DNA from: Ruminococcus sp.
GTDB lineage: Bacteria > Bacillota > Clostridia > Oscillospirales > Ruminococcaceae
Assembly: GCA_017472145.1 (NCBI GenBank)
Contig: JAFUQX010000041.1
Coordinates: forward strand, 1-50,274
DNA length: 50,274 bases
Direction: 5' to 3'
Notes under the pieces: generated by a model
Told to the model about the DNA's origin: nothing
What the model saw: the letters and a program-made list of their open reading frames with translations, nothing else
Database searches by the model: none
Part shown: piece after piece, positions 42,595 to 50,274 of the stretch
Layout of the letters: every line of letters starts with the position of its first letter
How positions within the stretch are numbered: position 1 is the first letter of the stretch
Program-made: the position numbers and the translations under genes

Positions 42595-42670
42595 AGGGGT
42601 ATAGCTCAGCAGGTAGAGCAGCGGTCTCCAAAACCGCGTGTCCCGAGTTCGATTCTTGGTGCCCCTGCCA
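42595..42670 (+). tRNA. tRNA-Trp (anticodon CCA)
   Basis: 76-nt cloverleaf. Acceptor 5' AGGGGTA pairs with TGCCCCT, with discriminator G and encoded CCA (42668-42670). D arm AGCTCAGCAGGTAGAGC; anticodon stem GCGGT/ACCGC with loop CTCCAAA, giving anticodon CCA; T arm with GTTCGATTC. It stands alone, with its own promoter and terminator. Confidence 0.97.
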
Positions 42671-42675
42671 TAATC

Positions 42676-42720
42676 AAAACGGTTGAATTAGCGGAAATAT
42701 CGCAATTCAGCCGTTTTTTT
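42676..42720 (+). terminator. Terminator of the tRNA-Trp gene
   Basis: AAAACGGTTGAATT (42676-42689) pairs with AATTCAGCCGTTTT (42704-42717) with one wobble, extended inside by GCG/CGC, then a T-run. Confidence 0.95.
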
Positions 42721-42892
42721 GTTTTAGGAAGAAAGTTCAAACTGCAGATTTGCACCTCAAAATCATAAAAAATCACACGAAAAACGAGGGTAACAGGATG
42801 GTTGGTTCCAAGCATAAATGAATTTGTCACACGGATAGGATGAAAGTCATCCAAGGCTGATTATATTTTGGGTGAAGCTTTACAAGATGGGA

Positions 42893-43204
42893 TTATTTAC
42901 GACTCACCCACTCCGACGGCGTCATTCCCGTTTCCTTTTTGAACTGATGCATGAAGTACACATCTGAGCTGTAGCCGCACAGCTCCGCTGTTTCAACGAT
43001 CGTTGTTCCCTCAGATAAAAGCCGCTTTGCCTTTTCAATACGGGCATTGATGATGTCTGCGGAAACAGTAATTCCAAACCGCTGCTTGTACATTCTCTGG
43101 AAATAAGCCTTGCTCAGCATCATAAGCTTCGCCATTTCGTCAATTGTCCACTTGCGTTCAGGCTCATCATAGATCGCCTTGCGCAGCTGATTTATGCTGC
43201 CCAT
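42893..43204 (-). CDS. C-terminal AraC DNA-binding part of the frameshifted pectinase-locus regulator
   Basis: 103 codons: an AraC-type double helix-turn-helix (WTIDEMAKLMMLSKAYFQRMYKQR, then IVETAELCGYSSDVYFMHQFKKETGMTPSEW). The ATG at 43204 has no ribosome-binding site, and the frame stays open upstream to 43381, encoding a plausible linker (SQLDTKLSKKHLNRQKHLYHM). It is therefore the end of the gene at 43294-45096 and not an independent protein. The two pieces join if one A is restored in the A6 run at 43381-43386 (minus strand). See the partner entry. Confidence 0.8.
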   Translation of the reverse strand: MGSINQLRKAIYDEPERKWTIDEMAKLMMLSKAYFQRMYKQRFGITVSADIINARIEKAKRLLSEGTTIVETAELCGYSSDVYFMHQFKKETGMTPSEWVSRK

Positions 43205-43293
43205 ATGATACAGATGCTTCTGCCGGTTCAGATGCTTTTTACTGAGCTTTGTATCAAGCTGGCTGATGAGGTCCGACAGCTTTTCCTCCTCGT

Positions 43294-45096
43294 CTATATG
43301 ATCATAGTAGATCTCCGTGTCAACGCTTGCTCCATACTGCGCTTCCAGCTCAGGAAAACGCTTCCCGAAGAAATCCGATATTTTTTCACATAGGCACTGC
43401 GTTCTCTGCTGCTTGTGTGATGAGAACCGACAATATAGAACATATCGGCCCGTACGTGACAGCAGACCTCATTTCCCTGACAGCCTTCATTCAAGATCTC
43501 CGCAAGCCGTACAAGCAGTTTATCCGCTTCCCTGTAGCCTATGCTGTGATTGACCTCGGACAGGTTATAGATCTTTACCGCAGCGATCATAAAGCATTCG
43601 CCATGTATAGCTGCATTCTCATATATTTCCGCAGAAAGCTCCTCAAAACCGCGCCTGTTATACGTGCCTGTAAGCGGATCACGGATCACCGCAAGATTGA
43701 TGCGTTCACTGAATCTGGTGATGTACTGACGGATCCTCAGCGTTTCCAGAGCGTTGTTGAAGGTCTCAAGATAATCACGGAAAAGCTCATCCGGAGTAAA
43801 TCTGTTTTCCTTGAAGCACAGCGCAGCAAAGCCGAGCACTCTGTCTCCATAGTGCATAGGAAAGAAAAAGTGCGTAGACGGATGCTCTTCCGTTCTTATT
43901 GTCTGAAGAAAATCAGTACGCTTTGTGACGCTGAATGACACATTATCCGGGTCACGGCTGAAGATATAGGTAAAAAGATCATCAGAATAGCCGGTCGTTC
44001 TGTAGGTACTGTCCTTTACATTATGTATGCCATCCCAGTCATCGCAGAGAAAATAGTGAACGATTTTTATTCCTCGGATAACATAATTCAGATTTTTCAG
44101 CTTTCCGAAGAAAGCGTCAGTGCTTTCTGCCTTTGAAATATTTTCCCGAAAGCCGCTGTTGCGGAAAAGCTCCCTGTATTCCAGACGCTCCAGCATAATA
44201 TCCCTGAAATAAGTCATTCGATTCCTCTGTAAGACATTACATCCGCAGCTTGCGCCGATCCGTATATCCTCTTCTCTGAATGGCACAGGCTCTGCCAGCT
44301 TGCCTGTCATCATTTTGTGAATACGGCAGGCCGCTTTGATACCGTTATTGTAATAGGGAAAAGATATGCTGGTAACAGTCGGCTCACACATCTCGCCCTC
44401 AAAAGCAAAATCATATCCGCCGACTGCAAGATCACGGGGCACATGAATTCCATGTTCACGCAGTCTTTCAATAAGCGTGATCGCCGGCGCAGTTGCTGCA
44501 CATATTACCGCCTCCGGCATAGCGATCTCTCCAGACGCAAGCTTGTCCGCAAAGGCTCTTGTGTAATGCTTCCAGAAGTCGCCGTAATATTCCCAGTCCG
44601 GCTCAGGTTCAATACCATGGGCACGCATTGCGTCACGATAACCCAGCAGACGGTTTTCCGACTGGTGAAAGCCTTTATATCCTGTAATGCAGTATATTTT
44701 CCTGTGCTTATGTACAGTTATGAAATGCTCAGTAAGTCTGCGGAATTTCTCCCTGTCATTATGCATCGGGTAATCCGTTTCTGTCGTCTCCTCGTCCTCC
44801 ACATCAAAATACGGCTTGCCGGATAAGCGGCATATTTCATCTATCTGATCACGGATATGCTTCTCCTCGATCAGACCTTTGTATGTGATGAAAGCGTCAT
44901 AGTTTTCAGGAACGATCAGATTCAGTATGTTCGCTTCGCCGTTCATGAAATTGTTGTCGAGAATACGAAGCCCGAAATAGCTGTATACATCCACATCATA
45001 GCCCAGCACATGCGCCTGATCCGACAGGCCGCTGACCAGATAGCCTGTATAATCCGCATGCAGTCCCATCAGGATCACACAAATACGTTTACGCAT
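43294..45096 (-). CDS. N-terminal sugar-sensor and degenerate GGDEF part of the frameshifted regulator
   Basis: ATG 45096 with GGAGG 8 bases upstream; the in-frame ATG 45117 is less likely. Residues 1-290 form a LacI-type periplasmic-binding-protein sensor (KRICVILMGLHADYTGYLVSGLSDQAHVLG, IRIGASCGC), as in XylR-like regulators, without an N-terminal helix-turn-helix. A middle domain and a GGDEF-like domain follow (DPLTGTYNRRGFEEL is the conserved start, but the GGDEF box reads RADMF), so it should not make cyclic di-GMP. After VKK the frame runs off into about 24 foreign residues. The intact protein would be sensor-GGDEF-AraC. It diverges from the pectinase gene and is its most likely regulator. 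Confidence 0.85.
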   Translation of the reverse strand: MRKRICVILMGLHADYTGYLVSGLSDQAHVLGYDVDVYSYFGLRILDNNFMNGEANILNLIVPENYDAFITYKGLIEEKHIRDQIDEICRLSGKPYFDVEDEETTETDYPMHNDREKFRRLTEHFITVHKHRKIYCITGYKGFHQSENRLLGYRDAMRAHGIEPEPDWEYYGDFWKHYTRAFADKLASGEIAMPEAVICAATAPAITLIERLREHGIHVPRDLAVGGYDFAFEGEMCEPTVTSISFPYYNNGIKAACRIHKMMTGKLAEPVPFREEDIRIGASCGCNVLQRNRMTYFRDIMLERLEYRELFRNSGFRENISKAESTDAFFGKLKNLNYVIRGIKIVHYFLCDDWDGIHNVKDSTYRTTGYSDDLFTYIFSRDPDNVSFSVTKRTDFLQTIRTEEHPSTHFFFPMHYGDRVLGFAALCFKENRFTPDELFRDYLETFNNALETLRIRQYITRFSERINLAVIRDPLTGTYNRRGFEELSAEIYENAAIHGECFMIAAVKIYNLSEVNHSIGYREADKLLVRLAEILNEGCQGNEVCCHVRADMFYIVGSHHTSSRERSAYVKKYRISSGSVFLSWKRSMEQALTRRSTMII

Positions 45097-45131
45097 AACC
45101 GCACCTCCCTGTACCATCGTTATATACTACT

Positions 45132-45161
45132 ATTATACTGCAAAATAATATGCTGTGTCAA
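45132..45161 (-). promoter_or_regulatory. Promoter of the regulator gene
   Basis: Minus strand TTGACA (45156-45161), 18-bp spacer, TATAAT (45132-45137), about 35 bp from the start at 45096. Confidence 0.8.
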
Positions 45162-45181
45162 CGTGAAAAGGGCACAATTTT

Positions 45182-45233
45182 GCAGTTGATATCACGATTT
45201 CGCATTGAAACCTTCCCACATGGTTGATATAAT
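45182..45233 (+). promoter_or_regulatory. Distal promoter of the pectinase gene with operator motif
   Basis: TTGAAA (45205-45210), 17-bp spacer, TATAAT (45228-45233) with an extended TG. Overlapping its -35 and upstream are GCAGTTGAT (45182-45190), TCACGATTTCGCA (45192-45204) and GCATTGAA (45202-45209), all of which recur at the proximal promoter. It predicts a leader of about 300 nt containing a TTCCGCAG/CTGCGGAA hairpin (45295-45333). Confidence 0.7.
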
Positions 45234-45391
45234 ATAGTTGTAGTGAACAACACACAAGCTTATTGTTCCGACGCAACCGGCCGATAAGCACTCATTCCGC
45301 AGTCCTTCCCCCTACATTCAAACGTCTGCGGAAGCATTATCGATTTCAGCAAACAGCCACTGCTGAAGTTTTACAGATAAATACACTGCGA

Positions 45392-45479
45392 TTTTCAATG
45401 CAGCCAATGAAAAAAGTCACGATTTCGCAGTTGATGGCAGAATGCTGCATTGAAAAAGACAGGTTTCTTGTGATACAAT
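45392..45479 (+). promoter_or_regulatory. Proximal promoter of the pectinase gene with operator cluster
   Basis: TTGAAA (45450-45455), 18-bp spacer, TACAAT (45474-45479). The motif TCACGATTTCGCA recurs at 45417-45429 (first copy 45192-45204) and GCAGTTGAT at 45427-45435. A 12-bp inverted repeat, TTTTCAATGCAG (45392-45403) and CTGCATTGAAAA (45445-45456), covers the -35 box. These are good sites for the neighbouring AraC-type regulator. Confidence 0.7.
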
Positions 45480-45536
45480 AACAGTAATAAAGCAATATGT
45501 ATAAAATTTTTGTCTCTTTCTACAGGAGGGTTCCCT

Positions 45537-48500
45537 ATGAAAAAATCTGCAAAGACTATGGTATGTCTCTCACTTTCGGCTTGTATGCTGTTTTCCTCAG
45601 CGGCCGCAACGGTCATACCATCCATCCCATCAATCATGTCCGCTTCAAGCAGCATCACAGCCAGTGCAGTAACGGATTATTCACAGTATCTGAAAAATGA
45701 CGATTCCTGGTTCAGCTCCAGCGAAGCGATCTCAGTAGCTGATGATATTGTCAACTATCAGCTTTCTGACGGCGGCTGGCGCAAGGATATGACCAACACC
45801 AGTCTGTCCGGCTCATGGGCAAAGTCAACCATTGACAATGGTGCCACACACAGCCAGATCAGAATCCTTGCCAAGGTCTACAATGCAACCGGTACGGAAA
45901 AATACAAGACGGCCTGTCTCAAGGGCATCGACTGTCTTCTGAAATATCAGTACAGCAACGGCGGCTGGCCGCAGGTATTCAATGACGCAGGTACATATCA
46001 CGCACATATCACCTATAACGATACTGCAATGGTATCCGTTCTGCGTGTTCTTCAGGATGTGGCAAATAAGACGGAGGATTTCAGCTTTGTTGACAGCTCA
46101 CGTCAGAGCAAGGCGAAGACTGCTGTTGACAAGGGTATCGAATGTATTCTGGATACCCAGATCACGATCAATGGTACACTGACCGCATGGTGCCAGCAGC
46201 ACGATGAAAATACGCTGGAGCCGACAAGTGCAAGAGCGTATGAGCTTCCCTCTGTTTGTACCTCTGAAAGCGTTGGCATCGTAGACTTCCTGCGTACAAT
46301 TCCCGATCCGGATGCACGTATCGTGCGCAGCATCAATGCAGCGGTAAAATGGTTCGATTCCGTAAAGATCGAAAATATCAAGTTTGACTGGAATGAAGAT
46401 AAGACAGACAAGGTCGTTACAACCTCAAACGGCAATACACTCTGGGCAAGATTCTATGACCTTGAAGAAAGCAAGCCTCTCTTCTCCGACCGGGACGGAC
46501 AGGCCTACGATGACGTTGCTGATATCAGTCTGGAACGCCGCACCGGCTATGCGTGGTATGGAAACTGGCCGGCTAAGAATGTGGCACTCGGTACGCTGCC
46601 TGAACCTGAGGAAGAAGAACCGTCAACACCTACCACACCCGGCACACATATTTATGTCGGCTACAGCAATCAGTCTTCGAATTATAATACGGTTCAGGAA
46701 GCAGTGAATGCGGCGGCCAAGCTGAATCCCAGCTCAGAGGATACCCGTGTAAGCATTCATATCGCACCGGGCACATACCGTGAGCAGATCATCGTAAATA
46801 CGCCCTATATCAGCTTTATCAATGATAATCCCTCACAGGAGGTAAAGCTGACATGGTATTATGGCATTGGCTATGAATATTACAGCATGGGCAGCGACGG
46901 CTATTACAGCGCAGATGCTGCTGCATCCAAGTCGGCGAAGGGCGAAGCAAACCGCTGGGGCAGCGCAGTTGGTCTCAAGGGCGGAGCAGATTACTTCCGT
47001 GCAGAATACATCACCTTTGAAAACTCCTTCAACCGCTATATAACAGACGAAGAGATCGCAGACGGCGTTGCACCGTCAGGCAGCCAGTCCATCACCTTCG
47101 AGAGAAAGAAGGGCGTGGACGTTACAAGCAAGACCGCTACAGAGCGTGCAGCAGCGATTGCCGTTGAAGGCGATTTCAGCGAATTCTATCAGTGTACTTT
47201 CCTCGGAAGCCAGGATACGCTTTTCACAAAGGTTTCTCAGGGCTATTTCCGTGAATGCCATATCGAAGGCAATACCGACTACATTTTCGGTCAGGGCGAT
47301 GTTATTTTCCAGGACTGCGAGCTTGAATTTGCCGGCTATTCTGATAAGGCTGTGGGCGGCTATATCACAGCAAAAACCAATACCGGAAAATATCTTTTCT
47401 ACAATTGTGATGTTACCGCTGCAAGCGGCATGAAGGTAGGCTCCGGCTATTTCGGTCGGCCGTGGAGTGCGGACGCTGATGTTGCGTTCGTGAATACAAA
47501 GCTTTCGTATGAGGATCTTATCACAGCAGCAGGCTGGTCAAAGATGAGCAATAACTCACCTGAAAATGCGAACTTCAAGGAATATAATACTACTGCAAAC
47601 GGCAAGGCCGTGGACACCTCCGGACGTGTTTCCGGTACCGTTCGATCCTCCGGAAACGGTCTTGATGTTGATACTTATCTGAATGGCTGGGTGCCGTATT
47701 ATTATGATTATACTCCCGCAGCTGAGGTAGTTGAACCTATCAACGGTGAACTCGTTCAGTCGCTCACCCCTAAGTCAAACGCACTCCCCACACTCTGGAA
47801 GATCGACACAGATCTCCAGGTCGGCGATGCTGTTTATACCGACCGTGATATGACCTACACTGCACTTCCTGAAGCACTTGTTGGCGCAGAGGCGATCGTT
47901 CTTCCCTGCGACGCAAAGTCTGTTACATCTGAACTTGCAGCATTTACTGCAAACGGCGATATTACAGTCTACGTTGCATATGACAGCAGAATGACGGCTG
48001 CACCCGCATGGGTTTCCGGCTGGAAGAATACTGGTCTTACAGTGACACACAGTGATAACGTTATCTTTAATCTTTACAGCAAGGATTTCAAATCCGGCGA
48101 AACGGTAACACTTGGATCAAATGGACAGACAACCGGCTGCAAGAATTATACGGTACTTGTTACAGAGGACCGGCCTGATCCGATCAGCGGCAGCATGATC
48201 CAGAATCTTACTCCTAAGAGCGAGGCCCTCCCCACTCTCTGGCAGATCGACACAAGCATTCAGGTCGGTGATCCGGTTTACACAGATCGTGACATGACCT
48301 ACGCTGCACTTCCTGAAGCACTGGTGGGCGCAGAAGCGATCGTTCTGCCCTGCGACGCAAAGGCCATTACATCCGACCTTGCAGTATTTACTGCAAACGG
48401 CGACTTTACTGTTTATGCAGCACTGGACAGCAGAATGACGGCTGCACCCTCATGGATTTCCGGCTGGAATAATACTGGTCTTACAGTGACGCACAGTGAT

Positions 48501-49640
48501 AACGTTGTCTTTAATCTTTACAGCAAGGATATCCAATCCGGCGAAACGGTAACACTTGGTTCAAACGGACAGACAACCGGCTGCAAGAATTATACAGTAT
48601 TCGCTGCAAAGGGAGGTATACAGGTTACAGGTGATAACGCTCCCGGCGATCTCAATAGTGATAATCGTGTCAATGTGTTTGATATGGTGATTATGAAGCG
48701 TCATATCAGCGGCGCAGCCGTTCTTTCAGGAAAAGCATTAGAAAATGCTGATGTGAACGGTGATAAGAATATCACAATTGCAGACGCAGTTCGTCTCCAG
48801 AGCTGGCTGGTAGGAAAGAACGTTACCCTCTTCAGCTATGGCGCTAATGTTCAGGAAACCGTTGAACCGGAAGAACCGGCAGCAATAAATATTTATGAAA
48901 GTGCTGATTTTCAGTTTTCAGGCAAGGTTTTTGTTGTAGGCGATTCCACTGTATGTAATTATGACGAAGTAGCTCAGACAAACCAGAACCGCTGTGGCTG
49001 GGGTATGAAGATAGCTGAGCAGTACAATGGCGTTACAGTTACAAACCTTGCTCGTGCAGGCCGGAGCAGCCGGAGCTTCCTGGTTGAAAACGAATACAAG
49101 ACTATGTGCAATTCCATCGGCAAGGGCGATTACCTTTTCGTGCAGTTCGGTCACAACGATGAGAAAACAAGCGACGCTGACCGCGGAACATATCCAAGAC
49201 TTGACTTTTCAACACTTGACAGCGAGGGAAAGAACTCTGACGGACAGTATTCCTATGAATGGATACTTCTGAATAAATATGTCAAGGTTGCACAGGAAAA
49301 GGGCGCAACGGTGGTTCTCGTATCTCCGGTAACAAGAAGAGGCTCCAACGGAACGGCAAATTATGAGAGCCATGTAGCTTATGCTGAGGGATTGGTCAAG
49401 CTTGGCAAGGAATACAATATTCCTGTTATTGACATGACAACTAAGACAGCTGAGTTGTACACCGAGCTTTACAACAGCGGCGGCGCGGACGCAACAGCAG
49501 AGCTTCACTGCTACACGGATGACACAAGAACTGCAATCGACAATACACATCTGAGTATCAAGGGCTGCACAATTATTGCTGAGATGATCGCAGAAGAAAC
49601 TGGCGTTCTGAAGCTGAAGATCTCTGAAAAAATGAAGTGA
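45537..49640 (+). CDS. Cellulosomal pectin multienzyme: pectate lyase PL10, pectinesterase CE8, dockerin, acetylesterase CE12
   Basis: 1367 aa from ATG 45537 (AGGAGG 9 bases upstream). Signal peptide at residues 1-44. PL10-like pectate lyase at 50-350 (SDGGWRKDMTNT, DNGATHSQIRILA, YNDTAMVSVL). CE8 pectin methylesterase at 370-720, with catalytic Asp in GSQDTLF (about 560) and TDYIFG (about 580) and Arg in YFGRPW; the usual first Gln of QAVAL is Arg. Two tandem 140-residue modules at 740-1025 (YTDRDMTYTALPEALVGAEAIVLPCDAK). Type I dockerin at 1037-1098. SGNH acetylesterase of CE12 type at 1130-1365 (VGDSTV, FGHND, DNTHLS). It is an internal-dockerin enzyme that should demethylate, cleave and deacetylate pectin or rhamnogalacturonan. 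Confidence 0.93.
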   Translation: MKKSAKTMVCLSLSACMLFSSAAATVIPSIPSIMSASSSITASAVTDYSQYLKNDDSWFSSSEAISVADDIVNYQLSDGGWRKDMTNTSLSGSWAKSTIDNGATHSQIRILAKVYNATGTEKYKTACLKGIDCLLKYQYSNGGWPQVFNDAGTYHAHITYNDTAMVSVLRVLQDVANKTEDFSFVDSSRQSKAKTAVDKGIECILDTQITINGTLTAWCQQHDENTLEPTSARAYELPSVCTSESVGIVDFLRTIPDPDARIVRSINAAVKWFDSVKIENIKFDWNEDKTDKVVTTSNGNTLWARFYDLEESKPLFSDRDGQAYDDVADISLERRTGYAWYGNWPAKNVALGTLPEPEEEEPSTPTTPGTHIYVGYSNQSSNYNTVQEAVNAAAKLNPSSEDTRVSIHIAPGTYREQIIVNTPYISFINDNPSQEVKLTWYYGIGYEYYSMGSDGYYSADAAASKSAKGEANRWGSAVGLKGGADYFRAEYITFENSFNRYITDEEIADGVAPSGSQSITFERKKGVDVTSKTATERAAAIAVEGDFSEFYQCTFLGSQDTLFTKVSQGYFRECHIEGNTDYIFGQGDVIFQDCELEFAGYSDKAVGGYITAKTNTGKYLFYNCDVTAASGMKVGSGYFGRPWSADADVAFVNTKLSYEDLITAAGWSKMSNNSPENANFKEYNTTANGKAVDTSGRVSGTVRSSGNGLDVDTYLNGWVPYYYDYTPAAEVVEPINGELVQSLTPKSNALPTLWKIDTDLQVGDAVYTDRDMTYTALPEALVGAEAIVLPCDAKSVTSELAAFTANGDITVYVAYDSRMTAAPAWVSGWKNTGLTVTHSDNVIFNLYSKDFKSGETVTLGSNGQTTGCKNYTVLVTEDRPDPISGSMIQNLTPKSEALPTLWQIDTSIQVGDPVYTDRDMTYAALPEALVGAEAIVLPCDAKAITSDLAVFTANGDFTVYAALDSRMTAAPSWISGWNNTGLTVTHSDNVVFNLYSKDIQSGETVTLGSNGQTTGCKNYTVFAAKGGIQVTGDNAPGDLNSDNRVNVFDMVIMKRHISGAAVLSGKALENADVNGDKNITIADAVRLQSWLVGKNVTLFSYGANVQETVEPEEPAAINIYESADFQFSGKVFVVGDSTVCNYDEVAQTNQNRCGWGMKIAEQYNGVTVTNLARAGRSSRSFLVENEYKTMCNSIGKGDYLFVQFGHNDEKTSDADRGTYPRLDFSTLDSEGKNSDGQYSYEWILLNKYVKVAQEKGATVVLVSPVTRRGSNGTANYESHVAYAEGLVKLGKEYNIPVIDMTTKTAELYTELYNSGGADATAELHCYTDDTRTAIDNTHLSIKGCTIIAEMIAEETGVLKLKISEKMK

Positions 49641-49650
49641 TCCGAAAATC

Positions 49651-49845
49651 ATGGCGGATCCTGAATTGATATTTGGGTTTCATACCACAATCACGCCCTG
49701 TCATCTGAAATGTGCGGATGATGCAGGGCGTGAGGTGATTTGCAGGGGTTACTGGTTTGAACTGGTAGAAGATAACATGGATGAGGCGGAGCAGTTGGCC
49801 ATGGATGTGGTGGATGGGTCGGAGAGGGGTATTGGAAGGTTTTGA
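49651..49845 (+). other. Doubtful 64-codon ORF after the pectinase gene
   Basis: Open frame without a ribosome-binding site, crossed by the long hairpin at 49691-49733. The C-terminal half (YWFELVEDNMDEAEQLAMD) looks protein-like, so it may be a gene fragment. I cannot assign it. Confidence 0.2.
49691..49733 (+). terminator. Long hairpin downstream of the pectinase gene
   Basis: TCACGCCCTG (49691-49700) pairs with CAGGGCGTGA (49724-49733), continued by TCATC/GATGA with a 2-base bulge. There is no clear T-run, so it is a weak terminator, a 3' stabiliser or a mobile-sequence relic. The rest of the 49641-49951 gap shows nothing else. Confidence 0.5.
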
Positions 49846-49951
49846 GGGAAATGGAATAAGCCCTCTATTCATACTTGATTTTTGTACTCGAAGATGGTAT
49901 ACCATTTATATACACATGAAACGACCACAAGTACGAAACGAGGTGACGAGT

Positions 49952-50274
49952 ATGGGCATTTATCTGAATCCGGATAATACGGAATTTTATAATGCAGTCA
50001 ATCATTCAAAAATCTACGTAGATAAAACAGAATTGATCGCTTATGCTAATTCTGTTTTATATGGTGAGCAGAGAAATATCTGTGTAAGCCGTCCGAGACG
50101 CTTTGGTAAGTCGATGGCAGCCAATATGCTGGTCGCATATTACAGTCGTGGATGTGATTCCAGAGAGCTTTTCAAGGATTTGAAAATTGCACAGCATCCG
50201 AGTTTTGAGAAGCATCTGAATAAGTATAACGTGATTCATGTCAATATGCTGGATGAATTAACGGAATCCGAATC
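49952..50274 (+). CDS. AAA-ATPase-like protein (DUF1703/PD-(D/E)XK type), cut by the window end
   Basis: Partial, first 107 codons. Begins MGIYLNPDNTEFYNAVNHSKIYVDKTELI, then a Walker A-like SRPRRFGKSMAANML near residue 47. This is the hallmark of the large family of AAA-ATPase/nuclease-like proteins common in clostridia and Bacteroidetes, whose function is unclear. AGGTG precedes the ATG. The nuclease-like C-terminus would lie beyond the window. Confidence 0.8.
   Translation, partial: MGIYLNPDNTEFYNAVNHSKIYVDKTELIAYANSVLYGEQRNICVSRPRRFGKSMAANMLVAYYSRGCDSRELFKDLKIAQHPSFEKHLNKYNVIHVNMLDELTESE

Noticed and set aside
43381-43386. Programmed -1 ribosomal frameshift in the regulator
   Set aside because: The zero-frame context is G AAA AAA T, a poor slippery site, and six A are short for transcriptional slippage; mutation or sequencing error is more likely.
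45510-45536. Earlier in-frame start of the pectinase gene
   Set aside because: It has no ribosome-binding site, and the signal peptide begins properly at 45537 after AGGAGG.

Overview
The window reads as chromosome from a cellulosome-producing, sporulation-capable Ruminococcus-like clostridium (Oscillospiraceae). The basis is three very large secreted proteins with type I dockerins (a GH10 xylanase, a leucine-rich-repeat protein and a pectin-degrading multienzyme), a lipoprotein with cohesin-like halves, a SpoIIID regulator with a SigE-like promoter, a spore-coat catalase (cotJC) remnant, and dense TTGACA/TATAAT promoters with strong intrinsic terminators. The genus assignment is inference.

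Layout. 1-5151: one end of an integrative mobile element (M48 peptidase, VirD4/TraG-like coupling ATPase, replication-relaxation protein, a large palindromic non-coding segment, a 46-aa ORF and a large serine recombinase). The recombinase abuts the 3' part of a spore-coat manganese catalase gene, so the element apparently sits inside cotJC. 5552-14358: PAP2 phosphatase, cohesin-like lipoprotein, VTT membrane protein with a small helical protein and a TerB/AAA+ ATPase, a KtrAB-type potassium uptake pair, a penicillin-binding-protein-like carboxypeptidase that lacks its catalytic Ser and Lys, and a metallophosphoesterase behind a structured leader. 14406-17416 (minus): queA-tgt queuosine genes and an amidase. 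17447-20609: a lysine riboswitch followed by asd-dapA-dapB, which make the diaminopimelate/lysine precursor.

20738-37100: a zinc-ribbon membrane protein, the dockerin xylanase, an orphan peptide-binding lipoprotein followed by a candidate structured RNA, spoIIID, two divergently transcribed paralogous coiled-coil membrane proteins, an SGNH-hydrolase lipoprotein, a CDP-alcohol phosphatidyltransferase, an OGG1-type glycosylase overlapping an orphan GyrB/ParE-like ATPase, and a family 2 glycosyltransferase. 37189-50274: a PEP-synthase-like protein that has lost the phosphohistidine, the dockerin LRR protein with eight CxxCxG knuckles, tRNA-Trp, a frameshifted sugar-sensor/degenerate-GGDEF/AraC regulator, and, divergent from it, a pectate lyase-pectinesterase-dockerin-acetylesterase multienzyme with two promoters whose -35 boxes lie in the same repeated motif. 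The window ends inside an AAA-ATPase-like gene.

The best leads are the inactive-looking carboxypeptidase, the apparently circularly permuted cohesin, the branched RNA at 27094-27237, the regulator and repeated operators of the pectinase locus, the divergent paralog pair and the palindromic locus of the mobile element. All family calls come from reading motifs, not from database searches.
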